From positions 298,175 through 362,174 of the forward strand of contig JAHBUW010000003.1 of NCBI GenBank assembly GCA_019637875.1: 64,000 bases of DNA, given 5' to 3'. Below the pieces are notes generated by a model that was not told the origin of the DNA, ran no database searches, and worked only from the letters and a program-made list of their open reading frames with translations. Positions 17,697 to 26,628 of the stretch are shown here, in pieces; position 1 is the first letter of the stretch, and the number at the start of each line of letters is the position of its first letter. The DNA comes from Pseudobdellovibrionaceae bacterium (GTDB lineage Bacteria > Bdellovibrionota > Bdellovibrionia > Bdellovibrionales > Bdellovibrionaceae). The position numbers were made by a program, and so were the translations under genes.

Positions 17697-18590
17697 ATGA
17701 GTGACGAAAAGCGTCTCCAGCCTCTTTCGTCGTTAGTTGATAAGTTCTTGAAATATCAAGAGAATATCAAATCCGCATCACCTCATACGTTGAAGGCCTA
17801 TGGCCGAGATTTGTCACAATCGATCGAAAGAATGAACTCGTTACAAGAGCTGCGCGATCGCATCGGCGAAGTGCAGCTGCGCTGGAAGCATCTCGCACCG
17901 GCCAGTCGCAACCGCAAAGCCGCCACGCTGAAGTCGTTCTTCTCTTATCTGTTCGACGAAAAGCTGATCAACGAGGACTGGTCCCGGCGCGTGGTCAGCC
18001 CCAAGGTGCCGCGCAAACTTCCGCACTTCATCTCGGTCGATGAGGCCTTGGTGCTGCTTCAATATATAGAGAAAGATCAGCGGCCCGAGGCCCTGGAAAC
18101 CGAAGTCCTCTTCCTTCTGATGTACGGAGGCGGCCTGCGGGTCAGCGAAGCCTGCGGCCTGCGCGTGAAGGACATCGACTTCCGCGGGCGCGTGCTGCGC
18201 ATCTTGGGTAAAGGACGCAAAGAACGCCTGGTCGCCCTCCCCTCGCGCGCGGTTGAGGCCTTGATCAAGAAGACGCGTGAAGAGGCCCTGGCCCCCGACG
18301 ACTTCATTTGGGGAGCCGACGCGATGGATCCGCGCAACGCCTACGAGAAGATCCGTCGCCTCGCGCGCGAAGCGGGCCTATTACGACCGCTGCATCCCCA
18401 CGCCCTTCGCCACTCGTTCGCCACGCATCTGCTCTCGGGCGGCGCGAACCTGCGTACGTTGCAAGAGCTGTTGGGGCACGCGAGTCTGGTCGCGACCCAG
18501 AAGTACACCCAGGTCTCGATGGACGATTTGGCCCGCACCCTCGAGGCACGCCATCCTTTGAGTTCTCCGAATAAAAAACGCCCGGCTTGA
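17697..18590 (+). CDS. xerC: Tyrosine recombinase XerC/XerD type
   Basis: 297 aa site-specific recombinase, probably resolving chromosome dimers at dif during division. It has an N-terminal SAM-like core-binding domain (LVDKFLKYQENIKSASPHTLKAYGRDL) and a catalytic domain. Active-site residues visible are Arg in GGGLRVSEACGL, Lys in LGKGRKER, HxxR in HPHALRHSFATHLL, His in LLGHASL and the nucleophile Tyr in TQKYTQV. Length is normal for XerC/D. The ATG at 17697 has gaggga 8-14 bases upstream. No phage or integron genes are adjacent, so a housekeeping role is favoured over a mobile integrase. Confidence 0.88.
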   Translation: MSDEKRLQPLSSLVDKFLKYQENIKSASPHTLKAYGRDLSQSIERMNSLQELRDRIGEVQLRWKHLAPASRNRKAATLKSFFSYLFDEKLINEDWSRRVVSPKVPRKLPHFISVDEALVLLQYIEKDQRPEALETEVLFLLMYGGGLRVSEACGLRVKDIDFRGRVLRILGKGRKERLVALPSRAVEALIKKTREEALAPDDFIWGADAMDPRNAYEKIRRLAREAGLLRPLHPHALRHSFATHLLSGGANLRTLQELLGHASLVATQKYTQVSMDDLARTLEARHPLSSPNKKRPA

Positions 18591-18737
18591 TCGGTTCTTG
18601 AGGATCCCGTGTCGACTTGAAACAGGACCCGCTTCGGGGGACCGTCTCAAGAGCGAACTCGACGTCAAGTTCAGGTCCGCGAACTCCGAAAAAGAGAGAG
18701 CCGTCCGCCACTTGCGCGAAGGGCAGAGGAGACTTCG

Positions 18738-19880
18738 ATGAACAAGTTCACCACGATGTTCGTAGCGAGCGCCGGAGCGTTGATCGCCCTTTCCATGATG
18801 GGCGGCGACTACTCTTACGCGCAACCCGAAGTCTACGGAACCATGATGGTCGTCAAAGGCGACATCAAAGTGAACTCCACGAAATCCGGCAAGGTCGAGA
18901 CCGCGAAAGTGGGCTTCAAAGTCTACGCGGGCGACGCGATCCAATCGGGCGCGGATTCGCGTGCGAAGATCATCATGTCGGATAAGAACGTCATCAACGT
19001 TTCGCCGGATTCGAAAGTCACCATCGCGAAGTACGAAAACAACCCCGCTAAAGACAGCCGCAACGTCGAACTGAAAGTCGACTATGGTAAAGTCCGCGCG
19101 AGCGTCGAGCAGCAGTACGACGGTGAAAAGAACAAGTTCAACGTACGTACCCCCACCGCCGTCGCCGGCGTTCGCGGAACCGACTTCATCGCGGGCTATA
19201 ACCCGACCACACGCAAAACGACCGTCATGACCTTCAAGGGTCTGGTGGCCGTGGGGGTCGCCGGCGCGAACGGCTCGATCACGAAAGCGGTCTTCGTCCG
19301 TCCCGGACAAAGCGCCGACGTGGATGAGACGCAAAAAGTCCAAACGCCGCAAACCGTTCCGCAAAATCAGCTGAATGATGCGAATCAAGAATCTTCGGCG
19401 GACACCGCGAAAGGCGGCGTGACTGAGGCGGCCCCCGCAGCGACCGCCGCGGCCCCGGCGAAAGACCAGGAGCCGAAGAAGGACGAAGCGAAAGCCGACG
19501 GCCCTGCGCCCGGACCCGCAAATGCAGATCAGGCGGCGAAAGCGGAACCCGCGAAAGAATCTGCACCCGCCACGCCCCCCGCTTCGACATCGAGTTCTAC
19601 ACCGAACCCGACAACGAGTCCCGGAGAGGGAAGCACTTCCCCCGCACGCACGACCGCTTCGGTTCCTCCGGTTTCGATGATCAGTTCGCGTGATCTTGAT
19701 ACAAGCATCTCGCGCGAGATCAAAGTCGCGCCCGAACTTCCTAAGGTGCCCACGACTTACAAACCGCCGACCGCCGCGCCCGTCGTCGCGCCGACACCGA
19801 ACCCTTTCGTGGACAATGCGATCCGCAACCAAAAGTCCAGGGTCCGCGTCGAGATCTGCCTGCCCGGTACCGGCTGTTAA
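18738..19880 (+). CDS. FecR-domain exported protein
   Basis: 380 aa with a signal peptide (to about residue 28, ending SYAQ). Residues ~35-165 form a FecR domain, recognisable by GDIKVNSTKSGKV, VYAGDAIQSGADSRAKI and the pattern VRTPTAVAGVRGTDF. This fold is found in iron-sensing anti-sigma factors and in many secreted beta-helix-like proteins. Here there is no inner-membrane anchor, so a periplasmic or envelope role is more likely than sigma control. Residues ~200-340 are Ala/Pro/Lys/Ser low complexity and the C-terminus ends in two Cys (EICLPGTGC). The next gene, 97 bases on, is a TPR/beta-barrel protein, suggesting a functional pair. Confidence 0.8.
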   Translation: MNKFTTMFVASAGALIALSMMGGDYSYAQPEVYGTMMVVKGDIKVNSTKSGKVETAKVGFKVYAGDAIQSGADSRAKIIMSDKNVINVSPDSKVTIAKYENNPAKDSRNVELKVDYGKVRASVEQQYDGEKNKFNVRTPTAVAGVRGTDFIAGYNPTTRKTTVMTFKGLVAVGVAGANGSITKAVFVRPGQSADVDETQKVQTPQTVPQNQLNDANQESSADTAKGGVTEAAPAATAAAPAKDQEPKKDEAKADGPAPGPANADQAAKAEPAKESAPATPPASTSSSTPNPTTSPGEGSTSPARTTASVPPVSMISSRDLDTSISREIKVAPELPKVPTTYKPPTAAPVVAPTPNPFVDNAIRNQKSRVRVEICLPGTGC

Positions 19881-19908
19881 CGACGACTAGTCCTCCACGG
19901 GGGTTGGC

Positions 19909-19937
19909 TTGCCCCCTTCGTGCGTGCTCCCTATACT
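19909..19937 (+). promoter_or_regulatory. Sigma-70-like promoter upstream of TPR/barrel gene
   Basis: ttgccc, 17 bases, tatact. The -10 box matches 5/6 of the consensus and the -35 box 4/6. The predicted start near 19944 leaves a 34-base leader with ggggag before the ATG at 19978. Confidence 0.5.
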
Positions 19938-19977
19938 GTTGAAAGATTTCATTCTTTCCGTATTTGGGGAGCTCCAC

Positions 19978-22053
19978 ATGAAGCCATCCATCGCTTTCGC
20001 GTCCATCGCATTCGCCCTGTCCTGCGCCCACGCGCAAGAGGATGCCCGCAAAGTTCGCGTGGACGTGCGCAAACCGCTCCGCCTGGATTACCACTCCGAC
20101 GCTTGGAACAAAGACAAAAGCAAAGTCGAAACCTCCACGCTGCTGATCCGCGACGCCAAGACCGGTCGGACCGCGCAAGTGGAAGTCACCGAAACGGGTC
20201 GCGACACGGGACTTTTCCTGGGCTATTACCAACTCAACTTCGTCAGCGGACAAAACCAAGACCCCGAGATGTCCCCCGAAGTTTACGTGGTTCCCCCGTC
20301 GATCGCGTCAGGCGCGGCGGGAATGAAGGTCGTGAACCAAATGATTCGCGACGGGCAGCTGCTGCGCAAACCCTACTTCCTGCGCTTGGAAAACCGCTCG
20401 ATGCAGGCGATCTCGGTTTACGATACGAAAGATCAAGCGCTCGAGGCCTACCAAGGTTACCTGAAAACGGGAACGGGCCGCCAGATCGTCGACCGCGCCG
20501 CCATGGCCGCCGCGCAGGCCGCCCGTCTTTCCGAACAAAGCCGCGCCCGCCAGGAAGCCGAACTGAAAGCCGAAAACGAACGTAAGGCGATGGAGCAAGC
20601 CGAAGCCGCCCGCATCGCGGAAGCCCGTCAAAAGGCCTCCGAGATGGACGCGAACGCGAAGGCCCTGCGCCAGAAGCGCGCGGTCGATGCCGCGACCCTA
20701 GCCATGGAGCTCTACAAGAAAGACGAGTTCGCCGGCGCCGAAAAGAAATTCCAAGAGGCCGTGAACGAAGATCCCGAAAATCAAACGTATTACTTCCAGT
20801 ACGGCGTCACGCTTTTCAAACTGGAAAAGTACGATCGTTCGCTCGTGATCTTGGACTTGGTGAAAGGCGGCGAGGTCAATCCCGCCGAAGTGAACTATTA
20901 CCGCGGATTGAATCACCTCAAGCTGCAAGAGTACAACAACGCGTACAAATCGTTCTTGGACGTGAAAAACGCGAACGATCCCCAGCTCAGTCCCGCGGCC
21001 GGCTTCTTCGCGGGCGTGATCGACTACCAAAACGAAAACTACGATTCCGCCCGAGGTCTCTTCGAGTACGTGCTGGATCACTCCAAAGACCCGCAACTCG
21101 ACAAACAATCCGAAGCTTACCTGGAACAAATCGCGAACATCCGCCAATTCCAAGAGATGCAGAAGACCAAGTTCTTCATCAACGCCCAGCTCGGACTGAT
21201 TTACGATTCGAACATCTTGTCCATCAGCGCGGCGAACGCCCCGACGGATCTGAACGGCTTCCGCTGGATGTACGGCGGCTCGGTCGAATATCGCCCCATC
21301 TATTCGCAGCGCCATGAACTGTCCGCGCAGCTGTCCGTGAACGACATGTATTCGCAGGACAAGCAGTTCCAATCGAAGACCGAGTTCCAGAACACGGACG
21401 CTTTGCAGGCGATCTTCGGCCTTCCTTACCGCTGGAAAGCGGATGCCTTCGGGAAAGGCTACCAACTGAGCCTGACCCCGAGTTACGAGAACGTTCAGAT
21501 GAATGCCGACGGCGAAGGCACGCGCGAGACGATCCTGAACTCGACGGTCCTTGATGTCGACCAAACCTTCATCATGAACGAGGATTGGTTTTCGACCTAC
21601 AATCTGGAGTTCCGCCGCGACAACTCGCAGATCGCGTCGACTGACGAGGAAAATCAATCGGCGACCAAAATGTCGCTCTCGTCATCGCAGGCTTGGTTCT
21701 TCGACGCCAAGAAAACTAAAGCGCTCATCTGGGACTTGGGTTACTCGAAGAACAATGCCGAAGGCGAGAATCAACGTTATAACCGCATCGATACCGCCCT
21801 CACCTATCTGCACCCGATCAACGACACCTGGAGCGGCACGACCCGCCTGGGCTACTACAACTCGAACTACAACGAGCATACTTCGGGTCGGACCGACAAC
21901 AACCTCGGCGTGACCCTGGCCGCCCGCCGCGGTCTCGAGAAGCTGCTGTTCGTGAACGTCGCGTTCACTTACCAAAAGAACAACTCGATCGAGGCTTACA
22001 CCTACGATAAGTACACGCTCATGACGTTCCTGAGCTGGGATCAGAATTTCTAA
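19978..22053 (+). CDS. TPR protein with C-terminal outer-membrane beta-barrel
   Basis: 691 aa. Signal peptide 1-19 (ending AHAQ), then a ~130-residue globular domain, an Ala/Gln/Glu coiled coil (about 155-225) and tetratricopeptide-like repeats (about 225-385, e.g. AEKKFQEAVNEDPENQTYYFQYG). From about residue 400 to the end, alternating hydrophobic/aromatic strands (FFINAQLGLIYDSN) finish in WDQNF, the terminal Phe typical of Bam-assembled barrels. The layout resembles SlipAM-type surface lipoprotein assembly modulators or other TPR-barrel export proteins. It may export or anchor the FecR partner encoded upstream; this is inferred from position. Its stop overlaps the convergent recO stop. Confidence 0.75.
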   Translation: MKPSIAFASIAFALSCAHAQEDARKVRVDVRKPLRLDYHSDAWNKDKSKVETSTLLIRDAKTGRTAQVEVTETGRDTGLFLGYYQLNFVSGQNQDPEMSPEVYVVPPSIASGAAGMKVVNQMIRDGQLLRKPYFLRLENRSMQAISVYDTKDQALEAYQGYLKTGTGRQIVDRAAMAAAQAARLSEQSRARQEAELKAENERKAMEQAEAARIAEARQKASEMDANAKALRQKRAVDAATLAMELYKKDEFAGAEKKFQEAVNEDPENQTYYFQYGVTLFKLEKYDRSLVILDLVKGGEVNPAEVNYYRGLNHLKLQEYNNAYKSFLDVKNANDPQLSPAAGFFAGVIDYQNENYDSARGLFEYVLDHSKDPQLDKQSEAYLEQIANIRQFQEMQKTKFFINAQLGLIYDSNILSISAANAPTDLNGFRWMYGGSVEYRPIYSQRHELSAQLSVNDMYSQDKQFQSKTEFQNTDALQAIFGLPYRWKADAFGKGYQLSLTPSYENVQMNADGEGTRETILNSTVLDVDQTFIMNEDWFSTYNLEFRRDNSQIASTDEENQSATKMSLSSSQAWFFDAKKTKALIWDLGYSKNNAEGENQRYNRIDTALTYLHPINDTWSGTTRLGYYNSNYNEHTSGRTDNNLGVTLAARRGLEKLLFVNVAFTYQKNNSIEAYTYDKYTLMTFLSWDQNF

Positions 22054-22640
22054 AGTGAAGCCGACTGCACGTAGCGTTTGATTTGTTCGCTCAGCCAGCT
22101 GCGCTTCGGCGTCGGCACTTGGGGAAAGGCCGACTCTCCCGCCAACGTCGCGATGGGTTGCTCGAGAAAAGGCGCCATCCATTCGTCGAATTCCAGGACT
22201 CCGTGAAGCTTCAGGAATTTCAAACCGAACTGCGCTTCCACGCGCGCCAAGTTCGCGCCATCGGCCAAGGTTTTAAGCGAATTGCCGAGTAAATTGAAAA
22301 TCTCGGGGAAGACGTCGCCGGGATTCGAGCGGTCGATCACGTCCAGGCAGCGTAGCGCGAGGTTCAACCGATCGTAGTCCGAACGCAAGCCCTCGAAACC
22401 CTCGAGCAGGCGCGCGTCCTCTAAGGAATGAAGCGCGTCTTCCCGCACGGCCATTTTAACCTGACACTCGAGATAGTGAGTGGGTTCGAGCAGACCGCCC
22501 CCGAAGCGTTTGCGGCTTTTCAGCGCTCCGCGCGCCAGGCAGTGCAAACGCGCGCCGTTGGGCTCAAGCCCGTGGATGATCAAGTCGGCTTCCGCCCACT
22601 TCATCCGCTTGAGCACGATCATTTTCACGCTCTTGTTCAT
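22050..22640 (-). CDS. recO: DNA repair protein RecO
   Basis: 196 aa recombination mediator that loads RecA with RecR. The N-terminal OB fold is visible (VLKRMKWAEADLIIHGLEPNGARLHCLARGALKSRKRFGGGLLEPTHYLE), followed by the all-helical C-terminal domain with the motif RCLDVIDRSNPGD. The product is shorter than the usual ~240 aa and lacks the Cys4 zinc cluster found in some RecO proteins. Its ATG overlaps the stop of the upstream gene by 4 bases, indicating translational coupling. Confidence 0.85.
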   Translation of the reverse strand: MNKSVKMIVLKRMKWAEADLIIHGLEPNGARLHCLARGALKSRKRFGGGLLEPTHYLECQVKMAVREDALHSLEDARLLEGFEGLRSDYDRLNLALRCLDVIDRSNPGDVFPEIFNLLGNSLKTLADGANLARVEAQFGLKFLKLHGVLEFDEWMAPFLEQPIATLAGESAFPQVPTPKRSWLSEQIKRYVQSASL

Positions 22641-23620
22641 GGATTCAGCTCGAAAACCGTGGCGTCCATGGCCTCGCGCAATTTGTCCTCGAACAGCGGG
22701 TGTCGGACCAGGTCGGGACTCAGTAGCAGAAGCCCGCGCACTTCATCGGCGGAAGGCATCGGCTGCCACCACTGCGTGAACGCCGGCAAGACCGGATGCT
22801 CACAACCCGTCACCGATTCCGAATCGAGGGGCAATTGCAAAGCGCGCTTCAGAAGTTCGGCCACGGCCGCGCCGTTGCGGTCGGGATGCCAAACGGCCAC
22901 GCGATCGTAAAGACGGCGCGCCATTCCCCATTCGCGAAAACCGAACTTCGAGATCATCAAACGTTCCGCGTCTTCCACCGCCGCGCGGTCCTCGCGCCGG
23001 GGCAGGCTCAGAATCTTCTCGACCTGCGCGCGCTCGTTCGCGCCCCAGATCATCCGGTGCGCGAACAGCGGCGGCGTGCGCACGCGCGCACCCAAACGCG
23101 CCCACGCATACTCTTCGCTCAGGCTTTGGATACGCACGCCGTAGGGTGAAACATCGCGGGGTCGGAAAAAGTGCGCGCTGTGGCTGACCGCCATCGACAA
23201 AATCCGTTTCGCGCCGAGCGCGACGTCCAAAAGTTCGCGGCCGAAGTCCGCGCCGGTGACGGGATGATCTTCCGCCCACATCACGAAATTGGTTTCACGC
23301 GGAAGCGACTCGGCCCAAGTTTGCCAATCGGCCGCGGGCGCTCCCGGCGCGGGCAGCTGCGATGCGGGAATCACCTGCACCTGAAAACCCATCTTGTAAA
23401 TTTGCGGCAGCACCGCTTCGAAAGCCCAGGTCTCGCCTTCGATGATCGCCACTTGCGGTTTGTGCGAAAAAAAGAGCGCCGTCCCCAAAACCATCTCGCA
23501 CACCGCATGCTCCAGACCGCGGTACATCCGACCGTGCTCGTCGGCCTTCATCGGAAACTCCGAGCGAAATCCCTCGTTCCAATCTTCCCAAGTGTGCGTG
23601 CGCAAAAGATCGATCTTCAT
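22637..23620 (-). CDS. Unknown cytoplasmic protein translationally coupled to recO
   Basis: 327 aa, no signal peptide or membrane segment. The N-terminal half alternates hydrophobic strands and helices (VAIIEGETWAFEAVLPQIYKMGFQVQVIPAS, NFVMWAEDHPVTGADFGRELLDVALGAKRILSMAVSHSAHF). This recalls the large domain of fold-type I PLP enzymes, but I cannot identify the active-site Lys, so the resemblance may be structural or accidental. The C-terminal part contains a WHPDRNGAA segment. The ATG at 23620 is preferred over a GTG eight codons upstream. The 4-base overlap with recO suggests co-expression. Confidence 0.65.
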   Translation of the reverse strand: MKIDLLRTHTWEDWNEGFRSEFPMKADEHGRMYRGLEHAVCEMVLGTALFFSHKPQVAIIEGETWAFEAVLPQIYKMGFQVQVIPASQLPAPGAPAADWQTWAESLPRETNFVMWAEDHPVTGADFGRELLDVALGAKRILSMAVSHSAHFFRPRDVSPYGVRIQSLSEEYAWARLGARVRTPPLFAHRMIWGANERAQVEKILSLPRREDRAAVEDAERLMISKFGFREWGMARRLYDRVAVWHPDRNGAAVAELLKRALQLPLDSESVTGCEHPVLPAFTQWWQPMPSADEVRGLLLLSPDLVRHPLFEDKLREAMDATVFELNP

Positions 23621-23738
23621 CACTTTGCATTTCACCGGAAACACGCGGGCGAGTCATGTCTCGAATTGAGGCGTCAATCCTTTGCGGCCCCCCGGACGAA
23701 AAGGGGCCCTCGTGGGTCCGCCTCTCATTCGTCCCTCG

Positions 23739-23767
23739 TTGAGACGCATTTTCCCAAGTCATATCAA
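23739..23767 (+). promoter_or_regulatory. Sigma-70-like promoter for the lytic transglycosylase gene
   Basis: ttgaga, 17 bases, tatcaa: 5/6 and 4/6 matches at ideal spacing. The predicted start is near 23774, about 40 bases before the 23815 ATG (or 80 before 23857). It lies in the divergent gap with the recO-coupled gene. Confidence 0.45.
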
Positions 23768-23814
23768 GGGATTGTCCGAGGGAAACTGGCGGTCGACTTG
23801 CACTCTCTGACGGC

Positions 23815-25410
23815 ATGGGGTTCCCGTCGTCAACAACTCAACTTTGCCGGATCACGATGCTCTTGGCCGCGCTGGGCTTCCCCCTGCTCACACTCGCGAA
23901 CTATCAGGGCACTCAGGCCCGTGGCCCCGTCGCGACCCGCACGCAAGCCCCGGCACGCACCACGAGCGCCGCCCTCACACCGAGCGTGGCGATGGCCAAC
24001 GCCGGTCACATTCGTCCCGCTTCGAAGCGCGCGCTGCGCGTGGATGATCCCGGCGTCACCGGCGGCCTGAGCGTGCAGCCCTCGATCGCGGTCGACGGCG
24101 TTCCTTCGTCCACCGTCACCACGCCGAGCGGCACCGCGACCACGACATCACTGCCTTCCGGTGTCCGCGGTTTGAGCGCATCCGTTCCCACGGGCTCGCC
24201 GGTCGTGATGCCCCCGCCCGCACCGAACACCCAAGATCCCAATCTGCTGCCGATGATGTTGCAGGTTGCGGGCGCACTGATCAAAGGCATGCCGTCAGAC
24301 TCGACCGGAAAAAATCACGACACCAACGCCGAGCTGCGCGCCACCGCCGAACGCGCCGGTGCGCTCAACGCCCGCGTGAACCAAGTCACCTCGGGTGTTC
24401 AGGGCGTGCCCCCGGCGACCTGTACCTCTTGTTTGACCAGCACCACCCAGGATCCCCGCTTCGAACGCTGCTCGAATCAGAATGGCTACTTCGAGGACGT
24501 TCTCGCCGGCGGGAACTTACCGGCGATGCAGGCCTTGAAAGACGCGACACCCTCGAATGCCACCGTCACCTGCATGGCCGAACGGATGCGCACCTCGGGT
24601 GGACGCTTCAACTATTGCTCGCAAGGAAGTGGCGGTTACGGCCAACGCGTGAACCGCCCCTGCGCTTCCGAACGTATGGTCCGCGCGGTCGCTTCGGCTT
24701 TCGAGCTGACCTCGGAGTGCCTGGCGGGCTACGTGGATCCCGGAACCGAAAATAACGCCGAGGCGAAAGCCTCTTTGCGCCGTGCCCTCTTTCAGTTGAT
24801 CAATCACGAGTCGGGTTTCGTCCCGAACTCGGTCTCGTCAACGGAAGCCGGCGGCATGGGACAGCTGACCCAAGGCGCGATCCAACACATCAATCGCGAA
24901 GAGTTCGGCACGATCCAGGCACGCATCAAATCCAGCTCCAATCCCGCCTGCCAGCAGCTCGCGAAATCGGAATACCGTCCGATGCAGGGCTCGACGGCCA
25001 ACGGCTGCGAACGCCTGGCATTGCAGAACGGAAATCCGCAGCTGAATCTGATGTACTCGATGGCGCATATGAAACTGATCTACGACCAAGTCGCGGGACA
25101 ACTGGACCGCGCGGGCGTGAGCGGCGCGGCCCGCACGACGCTCCTTCACCAACTTCTGGTGTGGGGACACAACGTGGGTTCGGGCGGCATGGGCGAAATC
25201 CTGCGCATCTCATTGAGCCGTCACGGAGCGAGCTTACGCGCGGGCAATGTCGGCGCGTTCCTGCAAGCCATGCAGCAAGACACCGCCAGCTGGCACCGCG
25301 CGAAGGGCCAACGCGATCCCGCCGAGCCCACCCGCTTCCTGGCCAAAACCCAAAACGACCTGGCATCGCTCGAACGCCGCGTGAACGGCAGCTGCGGGGT
25401 GATCAAATGA
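23815..25410 (+). CDS. Exported lytic transglycosylase-like (SLT fold) protein
   Basis: 531 aa. An N-terminal hydrophobic segment (MLLAALGFPLLTLA) indicates export, and a second ATG at 23857 would give a tighter signal peptide. Residues ~20-190 are Thr/Pro/Ala low complexity. A Cys-rich stretch follows (~200-280: CTSCL, RCSNQ, CSQGSG), then a goose-lysozyme/SLT-type catalytic region. The likely catalytic acid is Glu332 in LINHESGF, followed by the family-like SSTEAGGMGQLTQGAIQHIN. It probably cleaves peptidoglycan glycan strands in its own or prey wall. The stop overlaps the ATG of the next small exported protein. Confidence 0.75.
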   Translation: MGFPSSTTQLCRITMLLAALGFPLLTLANYQGTQARGPVATRTQAPARTTSAALTPSVAMANAGHIRPASKRALRVDDPGVTGGLSVQPSIAVDGVPSSTVTTPSGTATTTSLPSGVRGLSASVPTGSPVVMPPPAPNTQDPNLLPMMLQVAGALIKGMPSDSTGKNHDTNAELRATAERAGALNARVNQVTSGVQGVPPATCTSCLTSTTQDPRFERCSNQNGYFEDVLAGGNLPAMQALKDATPSNATVTCMAERMRTSGGRFNYCSQGSGGYGQRVNRPCASERMVRAVASAFELTSECLAGYVDPGTENNAEAKASLRRALFQLINHESGFVPNSVSSTEAGGMGQLTQGAIQHINREEFGTIQARIKSSSNPACQQLAKSEYRPMQGSTANGCERLALQNGNPQLNLMYSMAHMKLIYDQVAGQLDRAGVSGAARTTLLHQLLVWGHNVGSGGMGEILRISLSRHGASLRAGNVGAFLQAMQQDTASWHRAKGQRDPAEPTRFLAKTQNDLASLERRVNGSCGVIK

Positions 25411-25814
25411 AATCACTGATCCTGATTCTACTGACGGTTTTTTTCAGCATGCAGGCTTTCGCCAGCGGCGGTCGCATGACCACGGCCCAAGTGCGCGCCA
25501 CCGTGCAGGACGCCCGGGAGCGTTTGAAAAATCAAAATGACCCCCAAGCCCGCAAAGCCGAACTCGAACGCCTGCAAACCCGCTTGCAGCAAGAGTTCAA
25601 CAAAGGTTCGGCGAGTTTTGACGCCACCTTCGTTTACGTGAACAAGGTCCTCTTGGATCTGGAAAACATCCTGTACAACGACTGCAAAAAATCACGGGAC
25701 CTGATCGTCAATCAAACCCTGGGCGCCGATCCGAATCTACGCCAGCGCGACGCCATCCAACGCGAAATGAGCGAAGGTCTGGCTTTGCACACGTCTTACT
25801 GCTCCGGCCGCTAG
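25407..25814 (+). CDS. Small exported partner of the transglycosylase
   Basis: 135 aa with a signal peptide (MKSLILILLTVFFSMQAFA). The mature protein is mostly helical, with a probable amphipathic or coiled-coil stretch (residues ~25-65, rich in Arg/Glu/Gln) and two Cys near the end (NDCKKS and SYCSGR). No family recognised. Its ATG overlaps the transglycosylase stop by 4 bases, so the two are co-translated, and it may bind or regulate that enzyme. Confidence 0.7.
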   Translation: MKSLILILLTVFFSMQAFASGGRMTTAQVRATVQDARERLKNQNDPQARKAELERLQTRLQQEFNKGSASFDATFVYVNKVLLDLENILYNDCKKSRDLIVNQTLGADPNLRQRDAIQREMSEGLALHTSYCSGR

Positions 25815-25832
25815 GTCCCTCGCACTCCCCAA

Positions 25833-26055
25833 AAATAAAAACGAACTGGCCCCTTTGCGTGCGCGTTCGAAATCCATGGAGTTTCCGAAAGGCTTTTCCT
25901 TTCGGTCAGTTGGGGCCTCCGCAGCGCCTGGATGGCGTAAGACCCTGCGGCGAGGCCAGGAGGGCCGCGCCCCAAGTGAGCGAAAGGAAAAGCCTTTCGG
26001 AAGCGCTCCGGGAGTTTGGATGCGCACGCAAAGGGGCCAGTTTCAAATAAAAACG
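25833..26055. mobile_element. MITE-like palindromic element with flanking direct repeats
   Basis: A ~199-base imperfect palindrome (25844-26042). The outermost 21 bases form perfect inverted repeats (25844-25864 and 26022-26042). Inside, a ~31-bp stem containing ccgaaaggcttttcctttcg pairs with 2 mismatches, and further stems surround the centre. The 11-mer aaataaaaacg occurs immediately left (25833-25843) and again two bases beyond the right end (26045-26055), like a target-site duplication. There is no coding content. It seems to sit in the A-tract side of the nuoI terminator. It could instead be a structured RNA-type repeat. Confidence 0.55.
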
Positions 26056-26078
26056 CGGACCCTTGGGCCCGCGTTTTT
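26049..26078. terminator. Bidirectional terminator between nuoI and the upstream convergent gene
   Basis: aaaaacgcgg...ccgcgttttt: a stem cgcgggccc-type with A-run and T-run on either side, just beyond the nuoI stop. Confidence 0.85.
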
Positions 26079-26103
26079 CGTTTCTTTGCTGAAGCGTGGA
26101 GTT

Positions 26104-26628
26104 CTAGATTCCCGCCTTGTGTCTTTCTTCGTCGTCGACGACCGAAAGGATGCCGCCTTTGAGCTGGGGACGGTAGGCGAGTTTCTCGATCCCGTAATTG
26201 AACTGACCGCCCGAAAGCGACGGGGTCTGCCACTCGGGGCCCATCCGGATCGCGTCGACAGGGCAGGCCTCTTCACAGAAGCCGCAGAAGACGCAACGAA
26301 GGATGTCGATCTCGTACTTGATCGGGAATTTCTCGACCGTGGGATCGGTGTGTTCCGACGCCACGATGGTGATGCATTCCGCGGGGCAGTTCGTCGCGCA
26401 CAACATACACGCCGTGCAACGGAGCGAACCGTCCTTCTTCACCGTCAGGACGTGGTTCCCTTTGAAGCGCGCCGAATACTCGTGCTTCTCTTCCGGATAG
26501 TTGATGGCCGGCATGCCTTTTTTGTTGATCAAGTTCTTGATCAAGTGTTTGCCGGTGATGGCGAGCCCGCCCAGAATCCCGGGCAGGTACCACTTCTGAA
26601 GTTCACCCGAACGTTCAACAACACTCAC
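26104..26628 (-). CDS. nuoI: NADH-quinone oxidoreductase subunit I
   Basis: 174 aa ferredoxin-like subunit of complex I that relays electrons via clusters N6a and N6b to NuoB. Two 4Fe-4S motifs are intact: CTACMLCATNCP and CVFCGFCEEACP. The N-terminus has the short hydrophobic/amphipathic stretch typical of NuoI at the membrane interface. It is the last gene of the peripheral-arm operon, with its start overlapping the nuoG stop by 4 bases, and a strong terminator follows. Confidence 0.96.
   Translation of the reverse strand: MSVVERSGELQKWYLPGILGGLAITGKHLIKNLINKKGMPAINYPEEKHEYSARFKGNHVLTVKKDGSLRCTACMLCATNCPAECITIVASEHTDPTVEKFPIKYEIDILRCVFCGFCEEACPVDAIRMGPEWQTPSLSGGQFNYGIEKLAYRPQLKGGILSVVDDEERHKAGI

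Noticed and set aside
17697..18590. Phage or integron integrase
   Set aside because: No att-like repeats or cargo genes nearby; length and residues fit XerC/D better.
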